A stretch of 64,000 bases of DNA from Mesorhizobium sp. NZP2077 (GTDB lineage: Bacteria > Pseudomonadota > Alphaproteobacteria > Rhizobiales > Rhizobiaceae), in NCBI RefSeq assembly GCF_013170805.1, contig NZ_CP051293.1:2734001-2798000 (forward strand), read 5' to 3'. The notes beneath the pieces were generated by a model. That model did no database searches. It saw nothing but the letters and a program-made list of their open reading frames with translations, and was not told the DNA's origin. Made by a program: the position numbers and the translations under genes. Of this stretch, positions 25,388 to 34,501 are shown piece after piece (the first letter of the stretch is position 1; each line of letters begins with the position of its first letter).

Positions 25388-25547
25388 GGATTAGCTCAGC
25401 CTTATCGCCGCTGCATCTCGCGATATCCACTGTCGAGCGAGTGACTCAACTCGTGCAGCAGCAGGATTTGCGGCGGAGTCCCGGCTCCCAGTAGGCAAAA
25501 CACCGGACGGCCTCCCAAAGGGGGTGCGCTAGACCGCCCGCGCGGGG

Positions 25548-25778
25548 CTACTCCGAAAAACTCACGCTCACGCCGCGCTGGCGAAAATAAGCCTGCATCA
25601 ACTTGCGGCCCGAGCGGTTGCCCTGCGCCAACTTGGTCGGATCGAACACCGCCTGTTTTATCCCCTCTCGTGTCAGCGCTGCCTTAAGCGCCGCGATATG
25701 GGCGTCGAGGTCGGCATTGTCCGCTCGGAGCGAGGCATAGATATTCTCGGTCGCCTCGGCCACGGTCAGTTCGCTCAC
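25548..25778 (-). CDS. Small hypothetical protein
   Basis: A 76-residue protein from a GTG (VSELTVAEATENIYASLRADNADLDAHIAALKAALTREG) ending RQRGVSVSFSE. Predicted helical, charged, with no signal or membrane segment. A GGACG stretch precedes the start. Function unknown; it sits in a decayed stretch between the GMC remnant and the efflux operon. Confidence 0.55.
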   Translation of the reverse strand: MSELTVAEATENIYASLRADNADLDAHIAALKAALTREGIKQAVFDPTKLAQGNRSGRKLMQAYFRQRGVSVSFSE

Positions 25779-26477
25779 AGCTGTCGTCCTTTGGTTGATT
25801 GATTGGGCGGCGGCTTAGCATAGATTCGCGGCTCCGCGATACCGATGGGAGCGTCAGTGCGCAGCGCCCGGATTTTCGAGCGGCAATCCATCCGGGTGGC
25901 GTCCGCATCTTGATGCGCTCGCGCTACGGGCTGGCTACGGGTTGGTGCCGATTGCCGTGCGCGACGACGAGATGGTGGCGCCGGCCAACGGCATCGACGT
26001 GCTGGAGGTCAAGTCGCAGCCTTCGCCGGCAGCGCCTATCCTAGGCGCCTCCGTGAGGTACCCGGTGTTTGATCTGGCGCGGATCGTGGTGCCGGATCAT
26101 TACCCTGGCCGCAACGACGTCGCTTGCCGTTGCCGGAAAACAACTGCGGCGACGCGTCGGCCGCCTTGCGCCAGCACCTGCCTCTTGACGCGTTCAGCCG
26201 TGATACGCTCCTACCAATCGGTCATCAGGGGTGTGGCTGAAGGCGGGTGACGAGCGTGGCGAGTTTGGCTTGACGGTGTGTGTCAAAGGAATCCTGAATC
26301 TTTAAATTGCGACTAACCCTAGCCCGCTGGCGAGGTAGCCACAGGATGGACATTTCAGCCTATATGGAAAATGATCATGTCGCCGTGCACAACACTGCAG
26401 TGCTCGGATCTCGACGAAAAAAGCCTGAGCGTAGAAGCGGATCAACCGACCTCCGGGTCCAGCGAGCGAGGACGCAG
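25779..26477. other. Gene-poor, probably decayed region
   Basis: About 700 bases without an intact gene. A plus-strand frame around 25930-26100 reads AGYGLVPIAVRDDEMVAPANGIDVLEVKSQ and DLARIVVPDHY, which looks like a fragment of a lost protein, but it has no start signal or complete domain. The last 150 bases are the probable promoter region of the efflux operon. Confidence 0.4.
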
Positions 26478-27692
26478 ATGGACACCCCAGCGAATGGGCA
26501 GTTGCATCGCGACGCGGGCGGGCGACCCTGTCGATCGGCCGGCTGGCTTGCCCGCGCCGCCGTGTCGGCGGCATTCCTGCTCGGCATGGCTTTCAGCAGC
26601 ACTGCGTTTGCGCAGGACCAGCAGCTACCGGTGGTGACGGCGGCCAAGCCGGTGGTCCGTGAAATCGTCGAAGACGACGAGTTCGTCGGGCGCTTCGAAG
26701 CCGTCGATCAGGTCGCCATCCGTTCGCGCGTCAGCGGCTATCTGGACAAGGTCAGCTTCCAGGACGGCGCACTGGTCAACAAGGGCGACCTGCTCTTCAC
26801 CATCGACCAGCGTCCGTACCAGGCGGCTTATGATGCCGCCAAGTCGCAAGTGGACGTCGCCAAGAGTCTGCTCGAATTCTCCAAGATGCAGCTGGATCGC
26901 GCCGACGAACTCGCCAAGACCGGCAATATCTCAACCGCGACGGTCGACGACCGCCGGCGGGAATACCTTTCGGCGCAGGCGCAGATGCAGGGCGCGACGG
27001 CAGCGCTGACGACGGCCAGCCTGAACATGGAATTCACCGAGATCAAGGCGCCCTTGTCCGGCCGCATCGATCGCCGGCTGGTGTCGGTCGGCAACCTCGT
27101 GCAGCCGGATTCCACCTTGCTGACGACCATCGTTACGCGCGATCCGATCGACTTCTATTTCGACGTCGATGAGCGCCTGTATTTCAGCTACGCCCGCGAC
27201 GCAAAGGCGCGTGGCGGCAGCATGCAGGAAGGCGCCGGCGGGCTCGATGTGGTGGTTCGCGTCGCCGACCGCGCGGAGGCGGTATTCAAAGGCAAGCTCG
27301 ATTTTGCCGAGAACCGGATCGACAACGCGACCGGCACCATGCGGGTGCGTGCAAGGTTTCCCAACGCCGACGGCATTCTCCAGCCAGGCATGTTCGGGCG
27401 CATCAACGTGCCGGGGTCGCTGCCGCATAGCGGCGTGCTGGTGCCCGACGAGGCGATCGGCGCCGATCAGGATCGCCGCATCGTGTTCCTGGTGGATGAG
27501 GCCGGGATGGTGTCGGCGAAGCCCGTGCGCACCGGCCCGCTTCTCGACGGCTACCGGGTGATCCGCGGGGGCCTGACCGGCAACGAGACGATCATCGTCA
27601 ACGGGCTGATGCACGCCAGGCCCGGCACCAAGGTGAAGGTCGAGATGGTGACGTTGCCGCCCAAGGCCGAGACCGCCGGGTTGCCGCAATGA
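26478..27692 (+). CDS. RND efflux periplasmic adaptor (membrane fusion protein)
   Basis: A 404-residue HlyD/AcrA-type adaptor. The N-terminal membrane/signal segment (AAVSAAFLLGMAFSSTAFA, about residues 28-46) is followed by the lipoyl half-motif VAIRSRVSGYLDKVSFQDGALVNKGDLLFTID, the helical hairpin (residues about 110-170), the second lipoyl half IKAPLSGRIDRRLVSVGNLV and the beta-barrel GILQPGMFGRINV. I used the ATG at 26478 (MDTPANGQLHRD), preceded by GAGGACG, rather than the longer frame. The stop overlaps the pump start by four bases. Confidence 0.93.
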   Translation: MDTPANGQLHRDAGGRPCRSAGWLARAAVSAAFLLGMAFSSTAFAQDQQLPVVTAAKPVVREIVEDDEFVGRFEAVDQVAIRSRVSGYLDKVSFQDGALVNKGDLLFTIDQRPYQAAYDAAKSQVDVAKSLLEFSKMQLDRADELAKTGNISTATVDDRRREYLSAQAQMQGATAALTTASLNMEFTEIKAPLSGRIDRRLVSVGNLVQPDSTLLTTIVTRDPIDFYFDVDERLYFSYARDAKARGGSMQEGAGGLDVVVRVADRAEAVFKGKLDFAENRIDNATGTMRVRARFPNADGILQPGMFGRINVPGSLPHSGVLVPDEAIGADQDRRIVFLVDEAGMVSAKPVRTGPLLDGYRVIRGGLTGNETIIVNGLMHARPGTKVKVEMVTLPPKAETAGLPQ

Positions 27693-30600
27693 GGTTCGCA
27701 CATTTCTTCGTCGACCGTCCGATCTTCGCATCGGTCGTTTCGATCGTCCTGCTGATCCTCGGCGGGATTGCTTATACCCAGTTGCCGGTCGCGCAATATC
27801 CGGAGATCGCGCCGCCGACCATCGTCATTCGCGCGCAGTATCCGGGCGCCGACGCCGAGACGGTCGCAGCGACGGTGGCAACGCCGATCGAGCAGGAGAT
27901 CAACGGCGTCGAGGGCATGCTCTACATGTCGTCCTATTCGTCGGGCGACGGGGCGATGGCGCTGACCGTCACCTTCAAGCTGGGCACCAATCTCGACCAG
28001 GCGCAGGTGCTAGTGCAGAACCGCGTGTCGGTCGCCGAGCCGCGCCTGCCCGAAGAAGTCCGCCGCCTCGGCATCACCACCACCAAGAGCTCGCCCGACC
28101 TGATGATGGTCGTGCACATGCTGTCGCCCGACAATACCTACGACCAGCTCTACGTCTCGAACTACGCCCGCTCGCGGGTGCGCGACATACTGCTCAGGTT
28201 AGACGGCGTCGGCGACCTCATCATCTTCGGCGAACGCGAATATTCGCTGCGCATCTGGCTCGATCCGGAAAAACTGTCCGCTCTGGGGATGACCTCGGGC
28301 GATGTGGTGCAGGCGCTGCGCGACCAGAACGTCCAGGTGTCGGGCGGCTCGATCGGCGCGCCGCCGACCAACACCGGCACGGCGTTCCAGTACACGGTCA
28401 CCACGCAAGGCCGCTTCAACGACGCACGCGACTTCCGATACGTGATCGTCAAATCGACCGACGACGGCCGACTGATCTCGCTGCAGGACGTGGCGCGCAT
28501 CGAACTCGGCGCCAAGGATTACGTCACCAACTCCTATCTCAACGGCAAACCGGCTGTGGCGCTCGCCATCTTCCAGCGGCCGGGCACCAATGCGCTCGCC
28601 GCAGCAGCCGAGATCCAGGACAAGATGAAGGAGCTTTCCCGCGACTTCCCGAAGGGGTTGAGCTACGACATCGTCTACAATCCAACCGAGTTCGTCGCCG
28701 AGTCGATCCACGAGGTCTACAAGACGATCCTAGAGGCGATGTTGCTGGTCATCATCGTCATCATCGTCTTCCTGCAATCGTGGCGCATGGCGATCGTGCC
28801 GATCGTGGCGATCCCCGTGTCGCTGATCGGCACGCTGGCGGTGCTTTACGCCGCCGGCTTCTCACTCAACATGCTGACGCTGTTCGGCCTCGTGCTGGCG
28901 ATCGGCATCGTCGTCGACGATGCGATCGTCGTGGTCGAAAATGTCGAGCGCAATATTGCCGGAGGGCTGGCGCCCAATCCGGCGTCGCACCTGACCATGA
29001 ACGAAGTCGGAACGGCGATCATCGCGATCTCGCTGGTGCTGATAGCCGTGTTCGTACCGACAGCCTTCGTCCCCGGCATTTCCGGGCAGTTCTACCTGCA
29101 GTTTGCGATCACCATCGCGGTGTCGACGGCGATTTCGGCATTCAATTCGCTGACGCTTTCGCCGGCGCTGGCCGCACTGCTGTTCAAGCCGCACCGGGCC
29201 GCGGCGGCGCCGCCGCGCTTTTTCGTGGCGCGGTTCGGACGGGCGCTCGCCGACGGCTTCAATCGCGGCTTCGACAGGGTCGCCCATTGGTATTCGAGCA
29301 TCATCCGCGTGCTGGTCGGCTCGTGGATAGCGATCGCCGCCATGCTGACCGTTTTCGCGGCCCTCATCTGCGCCACGGTCTACATGGTGCAGGCAGTGCC
29401 GCGCGGTTTCATTCCGTCGCTCGACCAGGGCTATGCGATCGTCGTCGTCCAGTTGCCGGACGGCGCCTCGCTGTCGCGGACCGATGCGGTCATCCAGCAG
29501 GCGTCGCAGATCATCCAGAAAACGCCAGGCGTCGACTACGCAGTCGCCTTCGCCGGCTTCTCCGGCGCGACCTTCACCAACGCCAGCAACCAGGGCGTGA
29601 TCTTCGCCAGGTTCAAGCCGTTTGACGAGCGACTGAAAGCCGGCCAGTCGGCGACCCAGGTCATCGGCAATCTGTTCGGCAGCCTGCAAAGCATCAAGGA
29701 AGCCTTCATTATCGCACTGCCGCCGCCGCCGATCCGCGGCGTCGGCAATGCCGGCGGCTTCAAGCTGCAGATCCAGGAGCGCAACAGCGCCGACATGCGG
29801 CAGATCCTGGCGCTTGCCTACGAAATCGCCGGCAAGGCCAACAAGACGCCGGGGCTGACCGGCGTGTTCACCACGTTCTCCGCGTCGAGCCCGCAATTCT
29901 TCCTGGCGATCGATCGCGACAAGGCGCGCATCCTGAACGTGCCGATCCCCAACATCTTCGAGACGCTGTCGATCAATTTGGGCACCGCCTACGTCAACGA
30001 CTTCAACGCTTTCGGGCGCGTCTACCAGGTGCGGGCGCAGGCCGACCAGGCGTTCCGCCTCGATCGCGCCGACATCTTGAAACTGAAGGTGCGCTCGGCG
30101 ACCGGCGCGCTGGTTCCGCTCGGCACGTTGATCGAGATTCGCGACGTCACCGGCCCGGCGCTGGTCCAGCGCTACAACATGTACGTCTCGGTGCCGCTGC
30201 AGGGCAACGCCGCGCCCGGCGTTTCCACCGGCGACGCGCTGGCATTGATGGAGGGGATCACGGCAAAGACGCTGCCGGCCGGTACCTCCTATGAATGGAC
30301 CGAGCTCGCCTATCAGGAGCGCAATACCGGCAATGCCGCTGTCTATATCTTCGGACTGTCGGTGCTGTTCGTGTTCCTGGCGCTGGCGGCGCAATATGAA
30401 AGCTGGGTGCTGCCGTTCGCCATTGTGCTGGTGGTGCCGCTCGGCGTGCTCGCGGCGTTGCTCGGCGTGTCTTTGCGAGGGCTGGACAACAACATCCTCG
30501 TGCAGATCGGCCTCATCGTGCTGATCGGGCTTGCCGCCAAGAACGCGATCCTGATCGTCGAATTCGCGCGGCAGGCGCAGGAACGGGGCCTGTCGGTCGC

Positions 30601-30892
30601 CGAGGCTGCCGTCGAAGCCTGCCGGCTCAGGCTGCGGCCGATCCTGATGACCGCCTTCGCGTTCATCCTCGGCGTCGTGCCGCTGATGATCGCAACAGGC
30701 CCGGGTGCAGAAATGCGCCAGTCGCTCGGCACCGCGGTGTTCTCCGGCATGCTCGGCGTCACCTTCGTCGGCCTGTTCCTGACGCCGGTGTTCTACGTTA
30801 CGCTCAGGTCGCTGTTTTCACGGCGCAAGCCCCATGCCGAGGCGGAGCCTTCGGGGCCGGCCGAGGCGCCATCGGAGGCGGCCGCCGAGTAG
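27689..30892 (+). CDS. RND multidrug efflux transporter, AcrB/MexF-like (HAE1)
   Basis: A 1067-residue inner-membrane pump with 12 predicted membrane helices and two large periplasmic loops. It has the typical N-terminus FFVDRPIFASVVSIVLLILGGIAYTQLPVAQYPEIAPP, the proton-relay Asp pair in TM4 (GIVVDDAIVVVENVERN) and the TM10 Lys region (GLAAKNAILIVEFARQ). Length fits the family. It takes proton-driven drug or metabolite export with its adaptor. No outer-membrane channel and no regulator is adjacent, so it must share a TolC-like channel encoded elsewhere. Confidence 0.95.
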   Translation: MRFAHFFVDRPIFASVVSIVLLILGGIAYTQLPVAQYPEIAPPTIVIRAQYPGADAETVAATVATPIEQEINGVEGMLYMSSYSSGDGAMALTVTFKLGTNLDQAQVLVQNRVSVAEPRLPEEVRRLGITTTKSSPDLMMVVHMLSPDNTYDQLYVSNYARSRVRDILLRLDGVGDLIIFGEREYSLRIWLDPEKLSALGMTSGDVVQALRDQNVQVSGGSIGAPPTNTGTAFQYTVTTQGRFNDARDFRYVIVKSTDDGRLISLQDVARIELGAKDYVTNSYLNGKPAVALAIFQRPGTNALAAAAEIQDKMKELSRDFPKGLSYDIVYNPTEFVAESIHEVYKTILEAMLLVIIVIIVFLQSWRMAIVPIVAIPVSLIGTLAVLYAAGFSLNMLTLFGLVLAIGIVVDDAIVVVENVERNIAGGLAPNPASHLTMNEVGTAIIAISLVLIAVFVPTAFVPGISGQFYLQFAITIAVSTAISAFNSLTLSPALAALLFKPHRAAAAPPRFFVARFGRALADGFNRGFDRVAHWYSSIIRVLVGSWIAIAAMLTVFAALICATVYMVQAVPRGFIPSLDQGYAIVVVQLPDGASLSRTDAVIQQASQIIQKTPGVDYAVAFAGFSGATFTNASNQGVIFARFKPFDERLKAGQSATQVIGNLFGSLQSIKEAFIIALPPPPIRGVGNAGGFKLQIQERNSADMRQILALAYEIAGKANKTPGLTGVFTTFSASSPQFFLAIDRDKARILNVPIPNIFETLSINLGTAYVNDFNAFGRVYQVRAQADQAFRLDRADILKLKVRSATGALVPLGTLIEIRDVTGPALVQRYNMYVSVPLQGNAAPGVSTGDALALMEGITAKTLPAGTSYEWTELAYQERNTGNAAVYIFGLSVLFVFLALAAQYESWVLPFAIVLVVPLGVLAALLGVSLRGLDNNILVQIGLIVLIGLAAKNAILIVEFARQAQERGLSVAEAAVEACRLRLRPILMTAFAFILGVVPLMIATGPGAEMRQSLGTAVFSGMLGVTFVGLFLTPVFYVTLRSLFSRRKPHAEAEPSGPAEAPSEAAAE

Positions 30893-31137
30893 GGTTACGA
30901 ATTCGCCGCGACCGCGCGAACGGCGCCGCTTCTTCCTTCCTGTCGAAGGCGAGGTTGGCGATTGTCCGAACTAATGTCGGCCCAACCTCGACGGCTGGTG
31001 TCGCTGCCGTTACGACTATACGCTTGAACCCAACGGCGCAAAGCAGCCATTCGCCCAAAGGCGACGGACGTCACCTTTGGACCAAACACAGTCAACAATT
31101 CACCTGGGTCGCTCGCCGGGTATCCGCGCGCCGCCCG
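30893..31137. other. Convergent intergenic gap
   Basis: About 245 bases between the pump stop and the methyltransferase stop. The minus-strand frame here is open but has no start signal or domain. I see no clear terminator. Confidence 0.4.
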
Positions 31138-32169
31138 CTACCCGCGCTTCTCGATCACCGCGTACAGCACGTTGCGGTTCTCGCCGAAGAACACCTTTGC
31201 CTCGACGGCGTTGCGGTCGACGCTGGCGTTGACGATGTTCCACATGTCGACCTCCGTGCGCAGCAGCAGCACCCAGTCCATGAACGTTTCCCAATAGCCG
31301 GCGCCAGAACTGCCCTCGGCGTAGTTCGCAAACAGGAATGTGCCGTTCGGCTTCAGCATCTGCAGGCAGGTCTTGGTGAGTTTCACGGCGACGTTGTGCT
31401 GGAGGTAGTCGTAGAGGCCTGAGGCATAGATGAGGTCGAACTTGCCGAGTTTGTGGCCCTTGGTCAGCACGGTCCGCACCGAGCCGTCGATTGCCTCGAC
31501 CGCGGTGCCCTGGAAGTCGCGCGCGATCAGTCCGACGCTCTGCGGATCCTGGTCGAGCGCCACCCAGCGCTTAAGACGGCCCTCGGCGAGGGCGACGGAA
31601 CGATTGGCTTCCCGCAAATGCCCGGCCGCGATCGCCAGGACTTCGGTTTCGGGTCCGTTCTTGGCTGCGGTCTCATCGACATATCGTGTCAGGAGATCGC
31701 GCCGTTCCCGCGCTGCGACGGACGACGGAACATCCTTGGTATGACGATAGAGCGCCTTGCCGATCTCCGACGCGTTTGCCACACTTTCGGCCACGTGCGG
31801 ATCGCAATATATGTAGTCGAGCAACTGCGCGTCGCCGGAATAGCCCCTGGGCTTGGTGAAGGACCAGTGCGTCAGCGGATCCTCGAGGAAGTACTCAAGG
31901 ACCGGGTGGTTCTGCACCACCGGTATCAACGCTTGCCAAACCTCTGGATGAACCTTGGAACGCGTGGCACCGAGGTACGACGTCAGACGACGAATGATCT
32001 CAGCGGGGTCCTTTTGTTGTTCGATTTGCTGCTGTGTTGCGTTGAGGATGAGCGCAAGCTCTGCGCGGGCGGTTTCGAACGCTTCACCATGATGCTGAGG
32101 CTTGCGACGCAGGTTATGGGCGATCATGTCGGCAGTAATCAGACTTTTGCCATCAAAGACAGTTTCCAC
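31138..32169 (-). CDS. Class I SAM-dependent methyltransferase
   Basis: A 343-residue protein. The N-terminal 130 residues are helical (IEQQKDPAEIIRRLTSYLGATRS) and lead to FTKPRGYSGDAQLLDYIY, a motif of a bacterial methyltransferase group sometimes annotated as extracellular-factor (3-hydroxypalmitate methyl ester) synthesis proteins. The Rossmann part has EVLAIAAGHLREANRS for SAM binding, ALDQDPQSV and FDLIYASGLYDYL. It is divergent from the GGDEF-EAL gene across 175 bases, which hints at a link to c-di-GMP or cell-density signalling. The methyl acceptor is unknown. Confidence 0.82.
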   Translation of the reverse strand: METVFDGKSLITADMIAHNLRRKPQHHGEAFETARAELALILNATQQQIEQQKDPAEIIRRLTSYLGATRSKVHPEVWQALIPVVQNHPVLEYFLEDPLTHWSFTKPRGYSGDAQLLDYIYCDPHVAESVANASEIGKALYRHTKDVPSSVAARERRDLLTRYVDETAAKNGPETEVLAIAAGHLREANRSVALAEGRLKRWVALDQDPQSVGLIARDFQGTAVEAIDGSVRTVLTKGHKLGKFDLIYASGLYDYLQHNVAVKLTKTCLQMLKPNGTFLFANYAEGSSGAGYWETFMDWVLLLRTEVDMWNIVNASVDRNAVEAKVFFGENRNVLYAVIEKRG

Positions 32170-32209
32170 CGCATCGCTCCATAGTTAACAGTCAGTTAAC
32201 TTATTGCGT

Positions 32210-32248
32210 AGAATGCTCCTTTTGCCAACGGCAGTTCGGAGGCATTCT
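32210..32248. repeat. Imperfect hairpin in the divergent promoter region
   Basis: AGAATGC-TCC and GGA-G-GCATTCT form an inverted repeat with one bulged base; the loop contains TTGCC/GGCAG. GTTAAC also occurs twice just before it (32184-32200). It is placed between the divergent methyltransferase and GGDEF-EAL genes, so it could be an operator; it is not a terminator by context. Confidence 0.5.
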
Positions 32249-32344
32249 ATCGGTATGATTAATTTCCCGCTAACCATCTCAACTCATTAGACATCTCGTC
32301 GGGCGGATTCCGGTTTCGAGTTAACGCAAACTTGTCTGGAGCCA

Positions 32345-34459
32345 TTGCATTTGATTGCGCGGCTAGTCGTGTCGCGTCCCAGGGAGTCGGTCTGCGTGGG
32401 GGCTGGAGCTGGAAAAGAGTTCGGAGCGCGCAATCCCCTTCAGCCGGGATTTGTGGCGAACGAAAGCCTGTCATCCAGGTTAGCCGATACGGTGGATGTG
32501 ACGCCGCACGACCCGCGCCAGGAGTTGGGGCCGGACGAACTCCGCATCCTTTATCGGAGAGAGGTCCAGGCGAAGCGGAGAACGGAAGCCAGACCGGGGC
32601 TGTGGATAGCCGTTGCCATTTATGTTTTGTTTTCGGCAACGGATCTGCTGCTGATCCCGGATGTGGCGGCCTATGCGATCACGGCACGCTTCGCGGTCGG
32701 ACTGACCGCGCTGTTGACTTTGGAAGTGCAGCTTCGCCGGGGCGTCGGAGCAGACTGGCTGGACATGACTTGCGCTGCGGCCATTATCTTTGGCTATGTT
32801 GGTTGGTTGTGTCCGACGGTTTTGGCTTCAGATAAGGAAGCGGTGTCTTACTATATGGTATTCGGCACTATTTTTATGATGGGTGCCAATCTTTTCTTCA
32901 CATTCCGGTTCAATTTATCTATCGTAACTTCCGCAATAATCTTGTGCGTATTGTATATCGTTAACTATTTCGTGCCGTCTACGCTAACATACAAGATTGT
33001 ATTGGGAATTTTCTACGTTTCGTGTTTCGTATTCACCTCCTATGTGAATTGGAAGCTGAACGAAGAGCGCTACAACGTCTTCCTGAACGCCCTGGAAGCC
33101 AAGATACAGCACAAGGAGGCCACCGAACGCGGCAAAGCCTTGCTGAGACTGTCGCGGACGGACCCGCTCACAGGCCTCGAAAACCGGCGGGCGATCGACG
33201 AGAAGCTGCGCGACTATTGGAGCGACTGGCAAAAGCTTGGCACCGGTTTCGCGGCCATCCTCATCGACGTCGACTTCTTCAAGAAGTTCAACGACTGCTA
33301 CGGCCACCAGGAAGGTGACCGTTGCCTGATCCATGTCGCCAATGCCCTTAGCGATCTCATCAAGAACTATAATGGCTCGATCGGGCGCTATGGCGGTGAG
33401 GAATTCATCGTTCTGGCCCGCATGGACAAAAAAGACCAGGTCGTGGAACTCGCGGAAGCCATTTGCCGGACAGTGGAGAACCTGGCGCTTACGCATGAGC
33501 TGCGGCGGGACGGTATCTCGATCGTGACGGCAAGTGTCGGCGCGGCGTTTACCAGGACGCAGGCCGGTGCCAAGCTGGAGAAGATCATCCACGAGGCTGA
33601 TCGCGCCCTTTATCTGGCGAAAGCCAGCGGCCGGAATTGTGCCCGGCTGTTCGACCCGACCGATCCGCAAAGCAGCGACGAGAGCGAGAACCTTGCGGCC
33701 CTGCTGAAGATCGCGATCGCCCAAGGCCTCGTTTCACTGGTCTACCAGCCCATCCAGGACGTCGTATCGGGCCGGGTCGAGGCGGTAGAGGCGCTGATGC
33801 GTCTCAAGATGCTAGACGGCACCCTGGTTCCGCCGAGCCTGTTCATTCCCGTCGCGGAACGCACCGGCGCCATCCTGGAGCTCGGGCGCTGGGCCATAAG
33901 GACGGTGTGTGCCGAGCTGCTGGCGGACGATCACGTCAGTCTCGTCAGCGTCAACGTCTCGCCGATCCAGCTCAAAACGCCTGGCTTCGCCACTTCCGTC
34001 GCGACCATTCTGGGCGAGATGGGCGTGACCGGCAACAGGCTGGCCTTCGAAATCACCGAAGGCCTCGAAATGGAGATGCACTCGGACATCCTGCGCTGCA
34101 TCAGCGACCTGAAGCTGCTCGGCATCAAGATCTGGCTCGACGATTTCGGCACCGGCTTTGCCGGCCTGTCGTGGCTGCGCCTGATCGATTTCGATACGGT
34201 GAAGATCGACCGCTCGTTCCTACACGATTGCGGCACGCCGAAAGGCATGGCGATGCTACAGGACATCATTGCCCTGGTGCGCAATCGCGGCCACCAGATC
34301 CTGGTCGAGGGCGTGGAAACCGACGAGCAGATCGCGCTCATGCGCAAGTTCGGCATCGACAAGATCCAGGGTTTTCGCGTCGGCCGACCCGTTCCCGCGG
34401 CGAATTACCTGGCCAAACGGGGCGTACAAAAACGCCCATTCCTCAGATCGGTGGGCTGA
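32345..34459 (+). CDS. Membrane-anchored GGDEF-EAL protein (c-di-GMP turnover)
   Basis: Up to 704 residues. An N-terminal module of about six membrane helices (residues about 85-235) is followed by GGDEF (about 270-430; GGEEF intact, so diguanylate cyclase activity is possible) and EAL (about 445-695). The EAL domain keeps EALMR, the metal-site FEITEG and DDFGTG, KIDRSF and VEGVET, so phosphodiesterase activity is likely. The RxxD inhibitory site before GGEEF is absent (KNYNGSIGRY). The start is uncertain: the frame opens at TTG 32345, while in-frame GTG codons at 32453 and 32498 are alternatives. Confidence 0.9.
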   Translation: MHLIARLVVSRPRESVCVGAGAGKEFGARNPLQPGFVANESLSSRLADTVDVTPHDPRQELGPDELRILYRREVQAKRRTEARPGLWIAVAIYVLFSATDLLLIPDVAAYAITARFAVGLTALLTLEVQLRRGVGADWLDMTCAAAIIFGYVGWLCPTVLASDKEAVSYYMVFGTIFMMGANLFFTFRFNLSIVTSAIILCVLYIVNYFVPSTLTYKIVLGIFYVSCFVFTSYVNWKLNEERYNVFLNALEAKIQHKEATERGKALLRLSRTDPLTGLENRRAIDEKLRDYWSDWQKLGTGFAAILIDVDFFKKFNDCYGHQEGDRCLIHVANALSDLIKNYNGSIGRYGGEEFIVLARMDKKDQVVELAEAICRTVENLALTHELRRDGISIVTASVGAAFTRTQAGAKLEKIIHEADRALYLAKASGRNCARLFDPTDPQSSDESENLAALLKIAIAQGLVSLVYQPIQDVVSGRVEAVEALMRLKMLDGTLVPPSLFIPVAERTGAILELGRWAIRTVCAELLADDHVSLVSVNVSPIQLKTPGFATSVATILGEMGVTGNRLAFEITEGLEMEMHSDILRCISDLKLLGIKIWLDDFGTGFAGLSWLRLIDFDTVKIDRSFLHDCGTPKGMAMLQDIIALVRNRGHQILVEGVETDEQIALMRKFGIDKIQGFRVGRPVPAANYLAKRGVQKRPFLRSVG

Positions 34460-34501
34460 CGCGGTTTTCGGGTTTGAGGCGGCCTTTGCTGGCAGACGGA
34501 C

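Noticed and set aside
25388..25547. Possible tRNA in the gap after the GMC remnant
   Set aside because: The sequence contains short complementary runs but cannot be folded by eye into a cloverleaf with a T-arm GTTC-type motif.
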